DNA of 64,000 nt from Mucilaginibacter sp. KACC 22773 (GTDB lineage Bacteria; Bacteroidota; Bacteroidia; Sphingobacteriales; Sphingobacteriaceae). Where the stretch lies: NCBI RefSeq assembly GCF_028736215.1, contig NZ_CP117883.1:4588001-4652000 (forward strand). The letters run 5' to 3'. A program made the position numbers and the translations under genes. Positions 25,013 through 34,421 of this stretch are shown piece by piece (within the stretch, counting starts at the first letter, position 1; every line of letters begins with the position of its first letter). The notes under the pieces are model-generated. The model searched no databases. It saw nothing but the letters and a program-made list of their open reading frames with translations, and was not told the origin of the DNA.

Positions 25013-27711
25013 CTATAGCAGCAACCGCCAGGAAATTTAAGATTTCCAATAATGGCTCCGTATCCGGCTTTGATGATGCCGCAGTTACCAAACTTCGCAG
25101 GGTATCTAAAGAAGATAACCAATCGTTTTATACCACGCTGGAAAGTAACGAACAGGGATTAAGTAAAGCTGAAATAGCAGTTAAAAAAGAGAAATTCGGG
25201 CTTAATGAGATTCAGCACGAAAAGGCACCGGCCTGGTATGTGCAGTTGTTCCGGGCTTTTCTGAACCCCTTTATTGCAGTGTTAATCGTATTGGCTTCCG
25301 TTTCGTTTGTCATGGACGTATTGATGGCCGCGCCCGGTGAACAGGATTATAAAACGGTGATCGTGGTTAGCGTGATGGTTATGCTCAGTTCGCTGCTCCG
25401 CTTTTGGCAGGAATACACCAGTAACAGAGCAGCCGAAGAGCTTAAAAGCATGGTCAAAACTACCGCAACGGTGATACGCCAGGATAAGGGGAGATTCGAG
25501 ATCAACATTATAGACTTGGTTCCGGGTGATATTGTATTTCTAAGTGCAGGTGATATGATACCTGCCGATTGCAGGATTATCCAATCAAAAGATTTATTTG
25601 TGAGCCAGGCCATGCTGACCGGGGAATCCCTGCCCGTTGAAAAACGAGAGTTAGCTATTTCCGATGCTCATAAAAAATCGCCTTTAGAACTGGAAAATAT
25701 CTGTTTTATGGGCACCAATGTGGTGAGCGGAACCGCACACGCCATCGTGGTTACCACGGGTAACCTCACCTATTTCGGTACCATCGGTAAGGCGATTACC
25801 GGCAAACGCAACGAAACCAGCTTTGATAAAGGCGTTAATAAGGTAAGCTGGCTGCTCATCCGCTTTATGCTGGTGATGGTTCCACTGGTTTTCCTGATCA
25901 ACGGGCTGACCAAACACAATTGGTTTGAGGCTCTGATGTTTGCCATTTCTGTGGCTGTCGGCTTAACGCCTGAAATGCTGCCGATGATCGTTACCGCCAA
26001 CCTGGCCAAAGGGGCAAAAAACATGAGCAAGCGTAAGGTTATTGTTAAACGGCTGAATGCTATCCAGAATATCGGCGCGATGGACATCCTCTGTACTGAC
26101 AAAACGGGCACCCTGACGATGGATAAGATCGTATTGGAAAGGCATTTGAATGTTTTTGGAGATGCCGATGATGAGGTGATGAAATGGGCCTATCTCAATA
26201 GCTTCCATCAAACCGGGCTAAAAAACCTGCTGGATGTAGCCGTATTGGAACATGCGGAAATACATAGCTGTGTTAAGGCTGATGAGTCTTTTAAAAAGAT
26301 CGATGAAATACCCTTTGATTTCCAAAGGCGGAGAATGAGCGTGATCCTGGAAGAAAAGAACGGGAAACACTTATTGATCTGCAAAGGTGCTGTCGAGGAA
26401 ATGCTTGACCTCTGTTCCCGTGCCTTTGATCCGGGTGAAGACAAGCAACTGCATATCGAGAACGACAAGATCGTGCCGATGGATGACGCGATGCGTCAAA
26501 TCATCTTAAATACCTCCCGCAAACTCAACGAGGAAGGTTTGCGAGTATTGCTCGTCGCCATCAAGGAATATGACGAACGCCCGCTGACTTATTCTGTGGC
26601 GGATGAAACTGATATGGTGCTGACCGGATTCGTCGGCTTCCTGGATCCGGCCAAACCATCGGCGAAACCTGCTATTGAAGGGTTACAGAAATTAGGGGTA
26701 AGCATCAAAGTATTGACAGGTGATAACGAGGTTGTGACCAAAAAGATATGCCGTGACGTAGGCATTCCGGTGCAGCATGTCCTTACAGGCAAAGAATTGG
26801 AACAAATGAGCGATAAGGACTTGTCCTTAAAGCTTGATGAAACCAGTATTTTGGCCAAATTGAGCCCTATCCAAAAAGCCCGGATCATTCAATTGCTCCA
26901 GGCCAAAGGCCATACTGTAGGATTTATGGGTGACGGCATCAATGACGCGGCAGCTTTGCGGGATGCCGACGTGGGTATTTCTGTAGATACCGCCGTGGAC
27001 ATCGCCAAAGAAAGCGCGGATATTATTTTGCTGGAAAAAGACCTGATGGTATTGCGTAAAGGTGTGATCTATGGCCGGAGGACTTTTGGTAACATCATCA
27101 AATACATCAAAATGACCGCCAGCAGCAATTTTGGAAATATGTTCAGCATGTTGGGTGCCAGCGCCCTGCTTCCATTTTTGCCAATGCTGCCGATCCAGAT
27201 TTTGGTAAACAATTTATTGTATGATATCTCTCAAACCTCCATACCCTGGGATAGCATGGATGATGATTTTATTGAGCAACCGCAAAAATGGGATGCAAGG
27301 GGCATCAGTAAGTTCATGCTGTTTATTGGCCCGATCAGCTCCATATTCGATTATGCCACGTTCGCGGTCATGTGGTTCGTATTTAAGGCCAACAGCCCGG
27401 CACATCAAAGCCTGTTTCAGACCGGGTGGTTCGTGGAAAGCCTGCTCTCCCAAACTTTAATCGTACACATGATCCGTACCCGTAAGATACCGTTTATCCA
27501 AAGCTGGGCGACCGCACCCGTGGTGGCGTTAACATCAGCAATTATGGCGATAGCGATATTTATTCCGTTTTCTCCGTTTGCCACGGCTTTTAAAATGGAA
27601 ACCTTACCCTTAGCATTTTTTCCGTGGCTAATCGGTATTTTATTTACCTACTGCCTGTTAACCCAACTGGTTAAAACCTGGTTCATTAAAAAATTCTCTT
27701 TATGGCTCTAA
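25009..27711 (+). CDS. mgtA: Magnesium-translocating P-type ATPase
   Basis: A 900-residue P3B-type ATPase that imports Mg2+ using ATP. An N-terminal cation-ATPase domain (about 35-100) is followed by TM pairs, and the actuator motif is LTGES (about 203-206). The phosphorylation motif DKTGTLT has Asp364. The nucleotide domain has ICKGAVEEML, and the hinge is GDGINDAAALRDADVG (about 641). The C-terminal helices contain NNLLYDISQTSIPWD, where the Asn and Asp fit the ion site of MgtA/MgtB proteins. It is the third gene of a probable operon and is followed by a micropeptide and a porin. Confidence 0.95.
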   Translation: MTIAATARKFKISNNGSVSGFDDAAVTKLRRVSKEDNQSFYTTLESNEQGLSKAEIAVKKEKFGLNEIQHEKAPAWYVQLFRAFLNPFIAVLIVLASVSFVMDVLMAAPGEQDYKTVIVVSVMVMLSSLLRFWQEYTSNRAAEELKSMVKTTATVIRQDKGRFEINIIDLVPGDIVFLSAGDMIPADCRIIQSKDLFVSQAMLTGESLPVEKRELAISDAHKKSPLELENICFMGTNVVSGTAHAIVVTTGNLTYFGTIGKAITGKRNETSFDKGVNKVSWLLIRFMLVMVPLVFLINGLTKHNWFEALMFAISVAVGLTPEMLPMIVTANLAKGAKNMSKRKVIVKRLNAIQNIGAMDILCTDKTGTLTMDKIVLERHLNVFGDADDEVMKWAYLNSFHQTGLKNLLDVAVLEHAEIHSCVKADESFKKIDEIPFDFQRRRMSVILEEKNGKHLLICKGAVEEMLDLCSRAFDPGEDKQLHIENDKIVPMDDAMRQIILNTSRKLNEEGLRVLLVAIKEYDERPLTYSVADETDMVLTGFVGFLDPAKPSAKPAIEGLQKLGVSIKVLTGDNEVVTKKICRDVGIPVQHVLTGKELEQMSDKDLSLKLDETSILAKLSPIQKARIIQLLQAKGHTVGFMGDGINDAAALRDADVGISVDTAVDIAKESADIILLEKDLMVLRKGVIYGRRTFGNIIKYIKMTASSNFGNMFSMLGASALLPFLPMLPIQILVNNLLYDISQTSIPWDSMDDDFIEQPQKWDARGISKFMLFIGPISSIFDYATFAVMWFVFKANSPAHQSLFQTGWFVESLLSQTLIVHMIRTRKIPFIQSWATAPVVALTSAIMAIAIFIPFSPFATAFKMETLPLAFFPWLIGILFTYCLLTQLVKTWFIKKFSLWL

Positions 27712-27727
27712 ATAAGAATAATAAAAA

Positions 27728-27805
27728 ATGGTATTGGCCATCATTGGCATGGCCATACTCGTGGCGCTGGTCGACTACCTGATGAATCATTTTCATCATC
27801 GTTAA
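27728..27805 (+). CDS. 25-residue transmembrane micropeptide with His-rich tail
   Basis: A frame of 25 codons starting 16 bases after the mgtA stop. It begins MVLAIIGMAILVALVDYLM, a single hydrophobic helix, and ends NHFHHR with three histidines. It sits between mgtA and the porin gene in the same direction. Tiny one-helix proteins act with P-type ATPases elsewhere (KdpF in Kdp, MgtR and MgtS with MgtA). This one is not recognisably homologous, and the His tail is distinctive. There is no Shine-Dalgarno, as is usual here. Confidence 0.6.
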   Translation: MVLAIIGMAILVALVDYLMNHFHHR

Positions 27806-27854
27806 TCCTGCGCCATTAACTCAATTTTTAAATACACATCCAAAATCATACGTT

Positions 27855-29165
27855 ATGAAAAAATACGTACTCATCACCATCATACTGCTTAATACGATTA
27901 AGCTCACCTTTGCACAGGATACCGTAAAACAGCAACGCTTTAATTTGCACTTTCAGCAAACAGTCATTACGCAATACAAACCGGCTTTTGGCGCTAAATA
28001 CAGCGGCGACAACAGCCTGCTCACCGGGTCAGAAACGCAAAGTTCCATTACGACATCCTTATTTGGAGGTGCCCGGCTATGGAAGGGCGCAGAAGCTTAC
28101 TTTAACCCGGAGATGTCGGGCGGTGCCGGTTTAAGTAAAACATTGGGCGTGGCAGGTTTCCCCAACGGCGAAACGTTCCGGGTGGGCAGCGCGTCCCCTG
28201 AAATTTATATTGCCAGACTTTATTTAAAGCAGCAATTTGAATGGGGAACCGAGAAAGATACGCTGACCGATGACGTGAACCAATTGGCTGGCATCAAAAG
28301 CAAACGCTATTTTTCTATCGTGGTGGGTAAGTATGGCATGGCCGATTTCTTTGACGGTAACGAATTTAGCCATGATCCCCGCGCGCAGTTTATGAACTGG
28401 GCGCTGATGGATAATGCTGCCTGGGATTACCCGGCCAATACCCGTGGTTATGTGATCGGTGCCACTGCTGAATTAGGACAACCGAACTGGACGTTGCGAT
28501 TTGCTTACACCATGTCTACTACGGAAGCTAATGGTGCAATATGGGATGCCAAAGTTGGTAAAGCCAATACCCAGACCTTAGAATATGAAAAAAGGTATAC
28601 CATCAGCGGACAAAAAGGTACCGTGCGCCTCTTAGGTTTCAGGAACAATGGTAAAATGGGGGATTACCGGCAGGCGCTGGCTTTAAGCCCTGTTGCGCCA
28701 AATGTAGATACCACACAGGCCTATGGCAGGCATAAATATGGTTTTGGCATTAGTGCCGACCAGTACCTGACCAAAGATTTCGGGGTGTTCGCTAAAGCAA
28801 GCTGGAATGACGGCCATACCGAAACCTGGTATTTTACGGAGATCGACCGTTCGATTAGTTTTGGTGGTGTGTTAAAAGGTACATCCTGGAAACGTGGCGA
28901 CGATGAGTTGGGTGTAGCTTTTATTGGCAATGGGTTATCGCAGCCGCACCAGGATTATTTAGCCGTAGGCGGTTATGGGTTCCTGATCGGGGACGGTAAA
29001 CTGAATTATGCACCCGAAATGATCGCCGAGCTTTATTACAAGATTAACGCCTATCAGCATAAATTATGGTTATCGCCTGATTACCAGTTTATAATAAATC
29101 CAGCTTATAACAAAGACCGCGGGCCGGTCAATGTTTTGGGTATCAGGGCGCATGTGGAGTTTTAG
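27855..29165 (+). CDS. OprB-like carbohydrate-selective porin family protein
   Basis: A 436-residue outer-membrane protein with a signal peptide (MKKYVLITIILLNTIKLTFA). The first mature segment (FNLHFQQTVITQYKPAFGAKY) and the YFSIVVGKYGMADFFDGN region with DPRAQFMNWALMDNAAWDYP match the OprB-like porin family, and it ends in the aromatic RAHVEF. OprB porins form diffusion channels for sugars. Here the gene follows mgtA and not sugar-use genes, so another solute or a general cation/substrate entry role is possible. A terminator 50 bases downstream closes the block. Confidence 0.87.
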   Translation: MKKYVLITIILLNTIKLTFAQDTVKQQRFNLHFQQTVITQYKPAFGAKYSGDNSLLTGSETQSSITTSLFGGARLWKGAEAYFNPEMSGGAGLSKTLGVAGFPNGETFRVGSASPEIYIARLYLKQQFEWGTEKDTLTDDVNQLAGIKSKRYFSIVVGKYGMADFFDGNEFSHDPRAQFMNWALMDNAAWDYPANTRGYVIGATAELGQPNWTLRFAYTMSTTEANGAIWDAKVGKANTQTLEYEKRYTISGQKGTVRLLGFRNNGKMGDYRQALALSPVAPNVDTTQAYGRHKYGFGISADQYLTKDFGVFAKASWNDGHTETWYFTEIDRSISFGGVLKGTSWKRGDDELGVAFIGNGLSQPHQDYLAVGGYGFLIGDGKLNYAPEMIAELYYKINAYQHKLWLSPDYQFIINPAYNKDRGPVNVLGIRAHVEF

Positions 29166-29214
29166 CCGACATAGCGATATCTGCCAAACTGGTGATTTTC
29201 TTTCTTAGTCCGAT

Positions 29215-29245
29215 AAAACAACCTCCCTTTAGGCGAGGTTGTTTT
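29215..29245 (+). terminator. Rho-independent terminator closing the mgtA block
   Basis: Eleven-base arms AAAACAACCTC (29215-29225) and GAGGTTGTTTT (29235-29245). Confidence 0.88.
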
Positions 29246-29372
29246 ATTGAAAATATAAACATGAAGAAGCGTGTTTCACATTTAGAGAACTCCGGCCACG
29301 CTGAAACGAATTTATAAAACAGGCCATCCTTATATGTCAAGATATTCGTAATTTGGAAGTTATTTACCTCAT

Positions 29373-32300
29373 TTGAATCCATACACATTCCATATCAGCT
29401 TGTTCGACCTGGTTTTCCTGGGAGCCATTTTTATTGGGCTAACTTTTAGCCTGCAGTTATGGTTTGCCAAAGGAGTGAACCGGGCTGCAAACCGGTTTAT
29501 TGGCCTGGCCCTGGCAACTATCGTTTTGTGGATGGCCTGGGTATTGGGCATTGACATCAGGCTGGATAGCTATTTCCCCCGGTGGAGCTGGTTACCGCTG
29601 CAATTTTCCATCACGCTTGGCCCCTTCATCTATTTTTATGTGCTTAAAATAACCCGGCCGGAATATCAATTCCGCTGGAAGAATCTGCTGCATTTTAGCC
29701 CATGGTTGTTGCAACTGGCCGTTTGGGTATTGGAGATCATGGAGAGCATCACGACGGGAGGCGCCACTTATGATACACTGATCTTTCGGCAACTGAGCCC
29801 GGTATTGGACCTGTCCGCGTTTATATCTGTCACCGTATACTTATACCTCTCTTTCAGGCTGATTGAACGTTTTTACCAACAGCTGGAATTTAATACGGTG
29901 AACGATCGTTACCGGTACCAGCTGCGGTGGCTGCATCGCTTGCTAACCATTTTTGGCCTGTTATGGCTATTGTGGGTGCCTTATATCGCCATAGATTATT
30001 TTTATTATCATCATCAGTTAGGTATACATGCCTATTATCCTCTGTATTTCTTATTAGCGGCAATGACCACCTGGCTGTCGGCAGTTGCTTTTTTCAGGCA
30101 GGAAACAAGTGTACCGGCCGAGTCGCCCGCGTTGTTCAGCGCACCGCTTCCTGCCGAAATGAAGCAAAGGGGTACCTGGCTAAAAAAAGCCGTGCAAGCC
30201 GGCTTGTATTACCAGGACCCTGACCTAAGCCTCGCTTCGCTGGCCGAAAAGCTTGAACTGAGCCCTCATGAGTTATCGCGCATCATCAATACAGCACTCA
30301 AGAAAAGCTTCAACGATTTCGTTGGTGAGTATCGCGTTGCAGCTGTTGTTCAAAAAATGCAAAACCCGGCTTATGATCACATTACGCTGCTGGGTATTGC
30401 TTTTGAATCGGGCTTCAACTCTAAAACTACTTTTAACCGCACCTTTAAACAAATAACCGGGAAAAGCCCGGCTGAATATAAAAATCATCAAAAAAAAGAA
30501 GGCCCATCTTATAGTTTGGGGCGTTCGCCCCGCTTTGCGAAGGTAATTTCGTTCCAGGAAACCACACCTACGTGGTCTACTCACAAATTAAATCGCAATT
30601 ATATGTTCAAAAATTATTTTAAAATAGCCTGGCGCAATCTTACGCGCAATAAAAGCTACGCGGCTATTAATATTATTGGCATGGCTGTTGGCATTGCCGT
30701 TTGTATGATGATTTTTATCATTATACAATACCATACAAGCTTCGATGCTTTTCACTCCAAAAAAGATCGCATCTACCGTGTGCTAACCGAATATCATCAC
30801 CAGGACGCAGGAAATATATCATATGGAAAAGACCTCCCGTTTCCACTACCACTTGGATTGAAGACTGCTTTTACCCAGGTAGAACAGGTAGCGCCAATTT
30901 TTGCAAGCCAAAATGATCAGTTATTGATACCTGATAATAACGGAACTACGGTAAAAGTATTTAAAGAGGAACGGGGGCTATTTTATACACAGCCTTCTTT
31001 CTTTAAAATATTTGATTTTCCGCTGCTTGCAGGTTCTTATGAATCGTTAAAAGATCCGAACAACGTATTGCTCACAAAAGAGACCGCCGAAAAATATTTT
31101 GGCGACTGGAAAACGGCAATAGGCAAATCTATTAAACTGCAAATGGGGGGGTTTATGTTTGAGCACGGCACCGATGTATTAAAAGTTTCGGGCATCCTGG
31201 CAACAATTCCTGCAAATTCCGACTTTCAGCTAAAACTTGTGGTTAGTTTTGGAACAGGGTTTACCGGAGATTATTTGGCCAAATCAACCGACTGGGACAG
31301 AACGGTAGCCGATTTTGGTTGCTATATTTTATTACCGCCGAATGTTGCTGCCGGTAATTTCAATCAGCAGCTGAGCGCATATTCAAAAAAGGTTAAATCA
31401 ACCGTTAACAAGGATATTCAAATAATACAGCCTTTAAACGCTGTACATTATGATACCCAGGTAGCTAATTACAGCAATAAGTCAATCAGTCGTCAGCTAC
31501 TTAATGTATTGTGGCTTATTGCGGCGTTCATTTTGTCAATTGCCTGCGTAAATTTCATCAACCTTTCTACCGCGCAAGCTGTTAACCGGGCAAAGGAGAT
31601 TGGTGTACGAAAAGTTTTGGGAAGCAGTAAACCCCAACTACAAATTCAGTTCATCGTAGAAACATTTTTGATAGTTGCTGGCGCTGTAATACTTGCAGCA
31701 GTTATTACATTTTTTGCAGTTTCTGCTGTAAGCCGGCTTTTAGAGCTTTCGCTTTCGTTCAATATATTTAGCAATCCTGCAATCATTTTATTTCTTTTCG
31801 CAATAACCATTGTTGTAACCGCGCTGGCAGGTTTTTACCCGGCTGTTATTTTATCGCGTTTTAGTCCGGTTAATGCTTTAAAGAGTAAACTTTCAACCAA
31901 TAGCGCAAACGGAATTTCGCTACGCAGAGGATTGGTGGTATTTCAATTCATTATTGCACAGGCACTCATCATTGGCACAATCATCATTGTAAGGCAAATG
32001 AACTATTTTATGGATCAACCCTTAGGTTTTGATAAAGATGCCGTTGTAAATATTCCGTTCCGCATAGATAGTCTTCGCATGAGCAGGTATGATTACCTGA
32101 GGAACCAGTTATTAGCGATAAACGGCGTGCAGGCCGTGAGTTACAGTTCAAATACGCCCATTGAAAATAATAACGATACCTGGAGTACTATAAAGTTTAA
32201 CCATTCAATTAAAGAATCGGACTTTAAGGCTATCACCAAATTTGCAGACGAAGGGTATATTCCGGTGTATAAGTTACAATTAATAGCGGGAAGAAATTTG

Positions 32301-33047
32301 CAGCCTTCCATGACTACCCGAGAATTCCTGGTGAATGAATCGCTTGTGAAAAGCTTGGGGCTTAAAAACCCCGAAGATATATTGAATAAAGAAATCAGCA
32401 TTTGGGATGGTGTTATCAAGTGTCCGGTTGTTGGTGTGTTAAAAGATTTTAACGACAGGTCTTTTCGGCATGGCCTTGCGCCATTACTTGTTGCTACAAA
32501 CGGCACCATGTATAACCAGGTAGGCATAAAACTTAAAACGACAAATATTTTTTCGACGATGCAATCTGTTAAACAAATATTTGAGAAGTCAATTCCCGAT
32601 TTTGTTTATGAATACAAGTTTTTGGATGATAAAATTGCAGGTTTTTATAAACAGGAAAACCAGTTGGCCGCTTTGTACAAAATTTTTGCTGCCATTGCCA
32701 TATTCCTTAGCTGTTTGGGATTATATGGTTTAGCCTCATTTATGACGGTGCAGCGCATAAAAGAAGTTGGCATCCGTAAAATACTTGGTGCTACCTCGGG
32801 CAGTATAGTTTATTTGTTTTCGAAAGAATTTGTCATACTCATTACAATTGCTTTTGCTGTTGCGGCCCCCATAGCATGGTATTACATGCACCAATGGTTA
32901 CAAGCTTACGCTTACCGCATTAGCATTAGTTGGTGGTTACTTGCCGCAGGCGGCTTAGCTGCCATAATTATTGCACTTGTAACAATAAGTTTCCAGGCAA
33001 TAAAAGCGGCAAAAGCAAACCCGGTGAAGAGCCTGAGAAATGAGTGA
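29373..33047 (+). CDS. Fusion: seven-TM AraC-type regulator joined to MacB/FtsX-like permease
   Basis: One open frame of 1224 codons. Residues 10-255 hold seven hydrophobic helices. Residues about 270-370 are an AraC double helix-turn-helix (LSLASLAEKLELSPHELSRI; LLGIAFESGFNSKTTFNRTF; GKSPAEYK). Residues 371-410 are a linker, and 411-1224 are a complete MacB-PCD/FtsX permease: MFKNYFKIAWRNLTRNKSYA, IGVRKVLGSSKPQLQIQFIV, and again VGIRKILGATSGSIVYLFSK. The permease has an ATG at residue 411 (30603), so it could also be made alone. The start is a TTG. Sampled GC is about 52% in the regulator half and 28-42% in the permease half, suggesting a joint of different origins. No ATPase gene is nearby. 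Confidence 0.85.
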   Translation: MNPYTFHISLFDLVFLGAIFIGLTFSLQLWFAKGVNRAANRFIGLALATIVLWMAWVLGIDIRLDSYFPRWSWLPLQFSITLGPFIYFYVLKITRPEYQFRWKNLLHFSPWLLQLAVWVLEIMESITTGGATYDTLIFRQLSPVLDLSAFISVTVYLYLSFRLIERFYQQLEFNTVNDRYRYQLRWLHRLLTIFGLLWLLWVPYIAIDYFYYHHQLGIHAYYPLYFLLAAMTTWLSAVAFFRQETSVPAESPALFSAPLPAEMKQRGTWLKKAVQAGLYYQDPDLSLASLAEKLELSPHELSRIINTALKKSFNDFVGEYRVAAVVQKMQNPAYDHITLLGIAFESGFNSKTTFNRTFKQITGKSPAEYKNHQKKEGPSYSLGRSPRFAKVISFQETTPTWSTHKLNRNYMFKNYFKIAWRNLTRNKSYAAINIIGMAVGIAVCMMIFIIIQYHTSFDAFHSKKDRIYRVLTEYHHQDAGNISYGKDLPFPLPLGLKTAFTQVEQVAPIFASQNDQLLIPDNNGTTVKVFKEERGLFYTQPSFFKIFDFPLLAGSYESLKDPNNVLLTKETAEKYFGDWKTAIGKSIKLQMGGFMFEHGTDVLKVSGILATIPANSDFQLKLVVSFGTGFTGDYLAKSTDWDRTVADFGCYILLPPNVAAGNFNQQLSAYSKKVKSTVNKDIQIIQPLNAVHYDTQVANYSNKSISRQLLNVLWLIAAFILSIACVNFINLSTAQAVNRAKEIGVRKVLGSSKPQLQIQFIVETFLIVAGAVILAAVITFFAVSAVSRLLELSLSFNIFSNPAIILFLFAITIVVTALAGFYPAVILSRFSPVNALKSKLSTNSANGISLRRGLVVFQFIIAQALIIGTIIIVRQMNYFMDQPLGFDKDAVVNIPFRIDSLRMSRYDYLRNQLLAINGVQAVSYSSNTPIENNNDTWSTIKFNHSIKESDFKAITKFADEGYIPVYKLQLIAGRNLQPSMTTREFLVNESLVKSLGLKNPEDILNKEISIWDGVIKCPVVGVLKDFNDRSFRHGLAPLLVATNGTMYNQVGIKLKTTNIFSTMQSVKQIFEKSIPDFVYEYKFLDDKIAGFYKQENQLAALYKIFAAIAIFLSCLGLYGLASFMTVQRIKEVGIRKILGATSGSIVYLFSKEFVILITIAFAVAAPIAWYYMHQWLQAYAYRISISWWLLAAGGLAAIIIALVTISFQAIKAAKANPVKSLRNE

Positions 33048-33575
33048 TATAAAACCGGTTTCGCAGTAAAGAGCTTGGGGATCATAAGCTGAGATCCGAG
33101 GTTTAGTTGACACATTTATGTGGTGCGTTCCGGGGTGAGATACGGAACGCATTTTTTTTACCGGCGCCGGCCAGGTTGTGTTATCTCGCACTAAAGTTTT
33201 CACATATTTGCCATCTTCAAAGTGCAGGAAAACCCATTTGGCAGCTATTTCACTACAGCAAGCAAAGTTTTATTTATATGTTCTATGTTAATTAGTTTCA
33301 CATCATTAAAGTGTACCACCCCGTACCATGGTGTTTCAGCCCGTACCAGGGTGTTTCAGCCCGTACCACCCCGTACCAGGGTGTGCCAGGGTGTTTCATT
33401 GCCAGGTGGTACACACACTTTGTTGGTTATACAAAGTACCTGAAACGGGAAAACCACCCATTTTCAATCATAAAAGGCCGTTACCGCATGTTCACTCTTT
33501 ATACAGAAACTAAAAGCTAATGAGTGATTGTTAATTAAATACGTTCACCAAATGCGAAATCAGTTAATAGGTTCC
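33048..33575. other. Long intergenic region with tandem repeats, no gene
   Basis: 528 bases after the fusion gene. Overlapping short frames at 33222-33520 translate the repeat block in three frames with no protein-like pattern and are not called. The notable content is the repeat block at 33311-33416. Confidence 0.6.
33311..33416. repeat. Tandem GTACC/GTGTTTCA repeat block with inverted ends
   Basis: Units of CCGTACCAGGGTGTTTCAGC type recur: GTACCACC, CCGTACCATG, GTGTTTCAGCCC, CCGTACCAGG and GTGTTTCAGCC, with about five GTACC and three GTGTTTCA units. The block opens with GTGTACCACC (33311-33320) and closes with its exact inverse GGTGGTACAC (33405-33414), so the whole can form one large stem. 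Units are too short and uneven for CRISPR. Confidence 0.75.
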
Positions 33576-33836
33576 TTATAAATCGGCTTTCCCGGGGTTT
33601 AGCAGGTAATCAAACTGCTCATAACCATTGTGAATAATAAATTTCAACCTTTCTTTAGGCCCGGCGATGTCTAACGACATTAAAGCCAGTGTTTCGGGCA
33701 GATTATCCCGTATTAGTTTCAGATCGGTAACGTGGGGCATTTCAATAAAAATATCATCTCCCTGTGCCTCAATTTTCCATCCGGGTAAGTTGGTGTGGTG
33801 CAATACCGTTAGCCATTTTTGTTGATAAACATTCAT
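33576..33836 (-). CDS. Small hypothetical protein
   Basis: An 86-residue soluble protein (MNVYQQKWLTVLHHTNLPGW...) with alternating strands and helices: WKIEAQGDDIFIEMPHV, LPETLALMSLDIAG, KLKF-like RLKFIIHNGYEQFDYLL. There is no signal or membrane segment. Codon use is normal for the region, and the frame is well delimited by an ATG at 33836. I do not recognise a family. A short GC hairpin with T-run lies at 33854-33874 just upstream. Confidence 0.55.
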   Translation of the reverse strand: MNVYQQKWLTVLHHTNLPGWKIEAQGDDIFIEMPHVTDLKLIRDNLPETLALMSLDIAGPKERLKFIIHNGYEQFDYLLNPGKADL

Positions 33837-33983
33837 AATTGTGTTTTTACGCCACGCCTTTGGGGGCGTTTTTTAATTTATATCACTGAGCAAATAACAT
33901 CCACATATCCATTCTGTTTTAAATGAACACGTCAAATCAAATTGGCCGCTTAAACAAACTTTTAAAGCCGGCGTTAATAGATT

Positions 33984-34295
33984 ATGAAAAAAGTGATAAC
34001 ACGTATCTGGCACGGTCGTACAAAAGCCACCGATGCCGACATATACCTTAAATATGTTGAAGATACCGGCATCGCCGAATACAAAAACATAAAAGGCAAC
34101 CTATCTGCCGAAATATGGCGAAAAACAGACGGCGACGTTTGCCATTTCTGGACGGTTACCAAATGGGATTCATTTGAATCAATTAAACTGTTTTCCGGCA
34201 AAGATTATGAAAAGGCCAGGTACTTTGAACAGGATGCCAATTTCCTGCTGGAGTTTGAAGAATACGTACAGCACATGGAAGCCTTTGTTTATTAA
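33984..34295 (+). CDS. Antibiotic-biosynthesis-monooxygenase-like (ABM fold) protein
   Basis: A 103-residue protein of the dimeric alpha/beta-barrel type: ITRIWHGRTKATDADIYLKY, then EDTGIAEYKNIKGNLSAEIW, then FWTVTKWDSFESIKLFSGKD, ending with EEYVQHMEAFVY. The order of strand-helix-strand and the conserved W and H fit ABM-family proteins such as heme-degrading or quinone monooxygenases. Many members have no known substrate. Small single gene with an AT-rich leader. Confidence 0.75.
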   Translation: MKKVITRIWHGRTKATDADIYLKYVEDTGIAEYKNIKGNLSAEIWRKTDGDVCHFWTVTKWDSFESIKLFSGKDYEKARYFEQDANFLLEFEEYVQHMEAFVY

Positions 34296-34421
34296 ACGCC
34301 GCACCACACGCCAATTGTTACATTACAGAACACTCAAATCTTTTCATTTTACAAATCTATTTTTATAATATTGTAATGTATATACATTAACCTGCCGGTT
34401 ATACCAATTATAAAAATTCAG

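Noticed and set aside
21947..29245. Integrative element or genomic island with defined ends
   Set aside because: No integrase, transposase, tRNA end or direct repeats flank the block; only the codon use looks different.
33311..33416. Possible CRISPR array
   Set aside because: Units are 8-12 bases, uneven, without unique spacers of 30 bases, and no cas gene is nearby.
33222..33520. Overlapping short frames in three reading frames over the repeat block
   Set aside because: They are open only because the tandem repeat lacks stops; the translations just mirror the repeat units.
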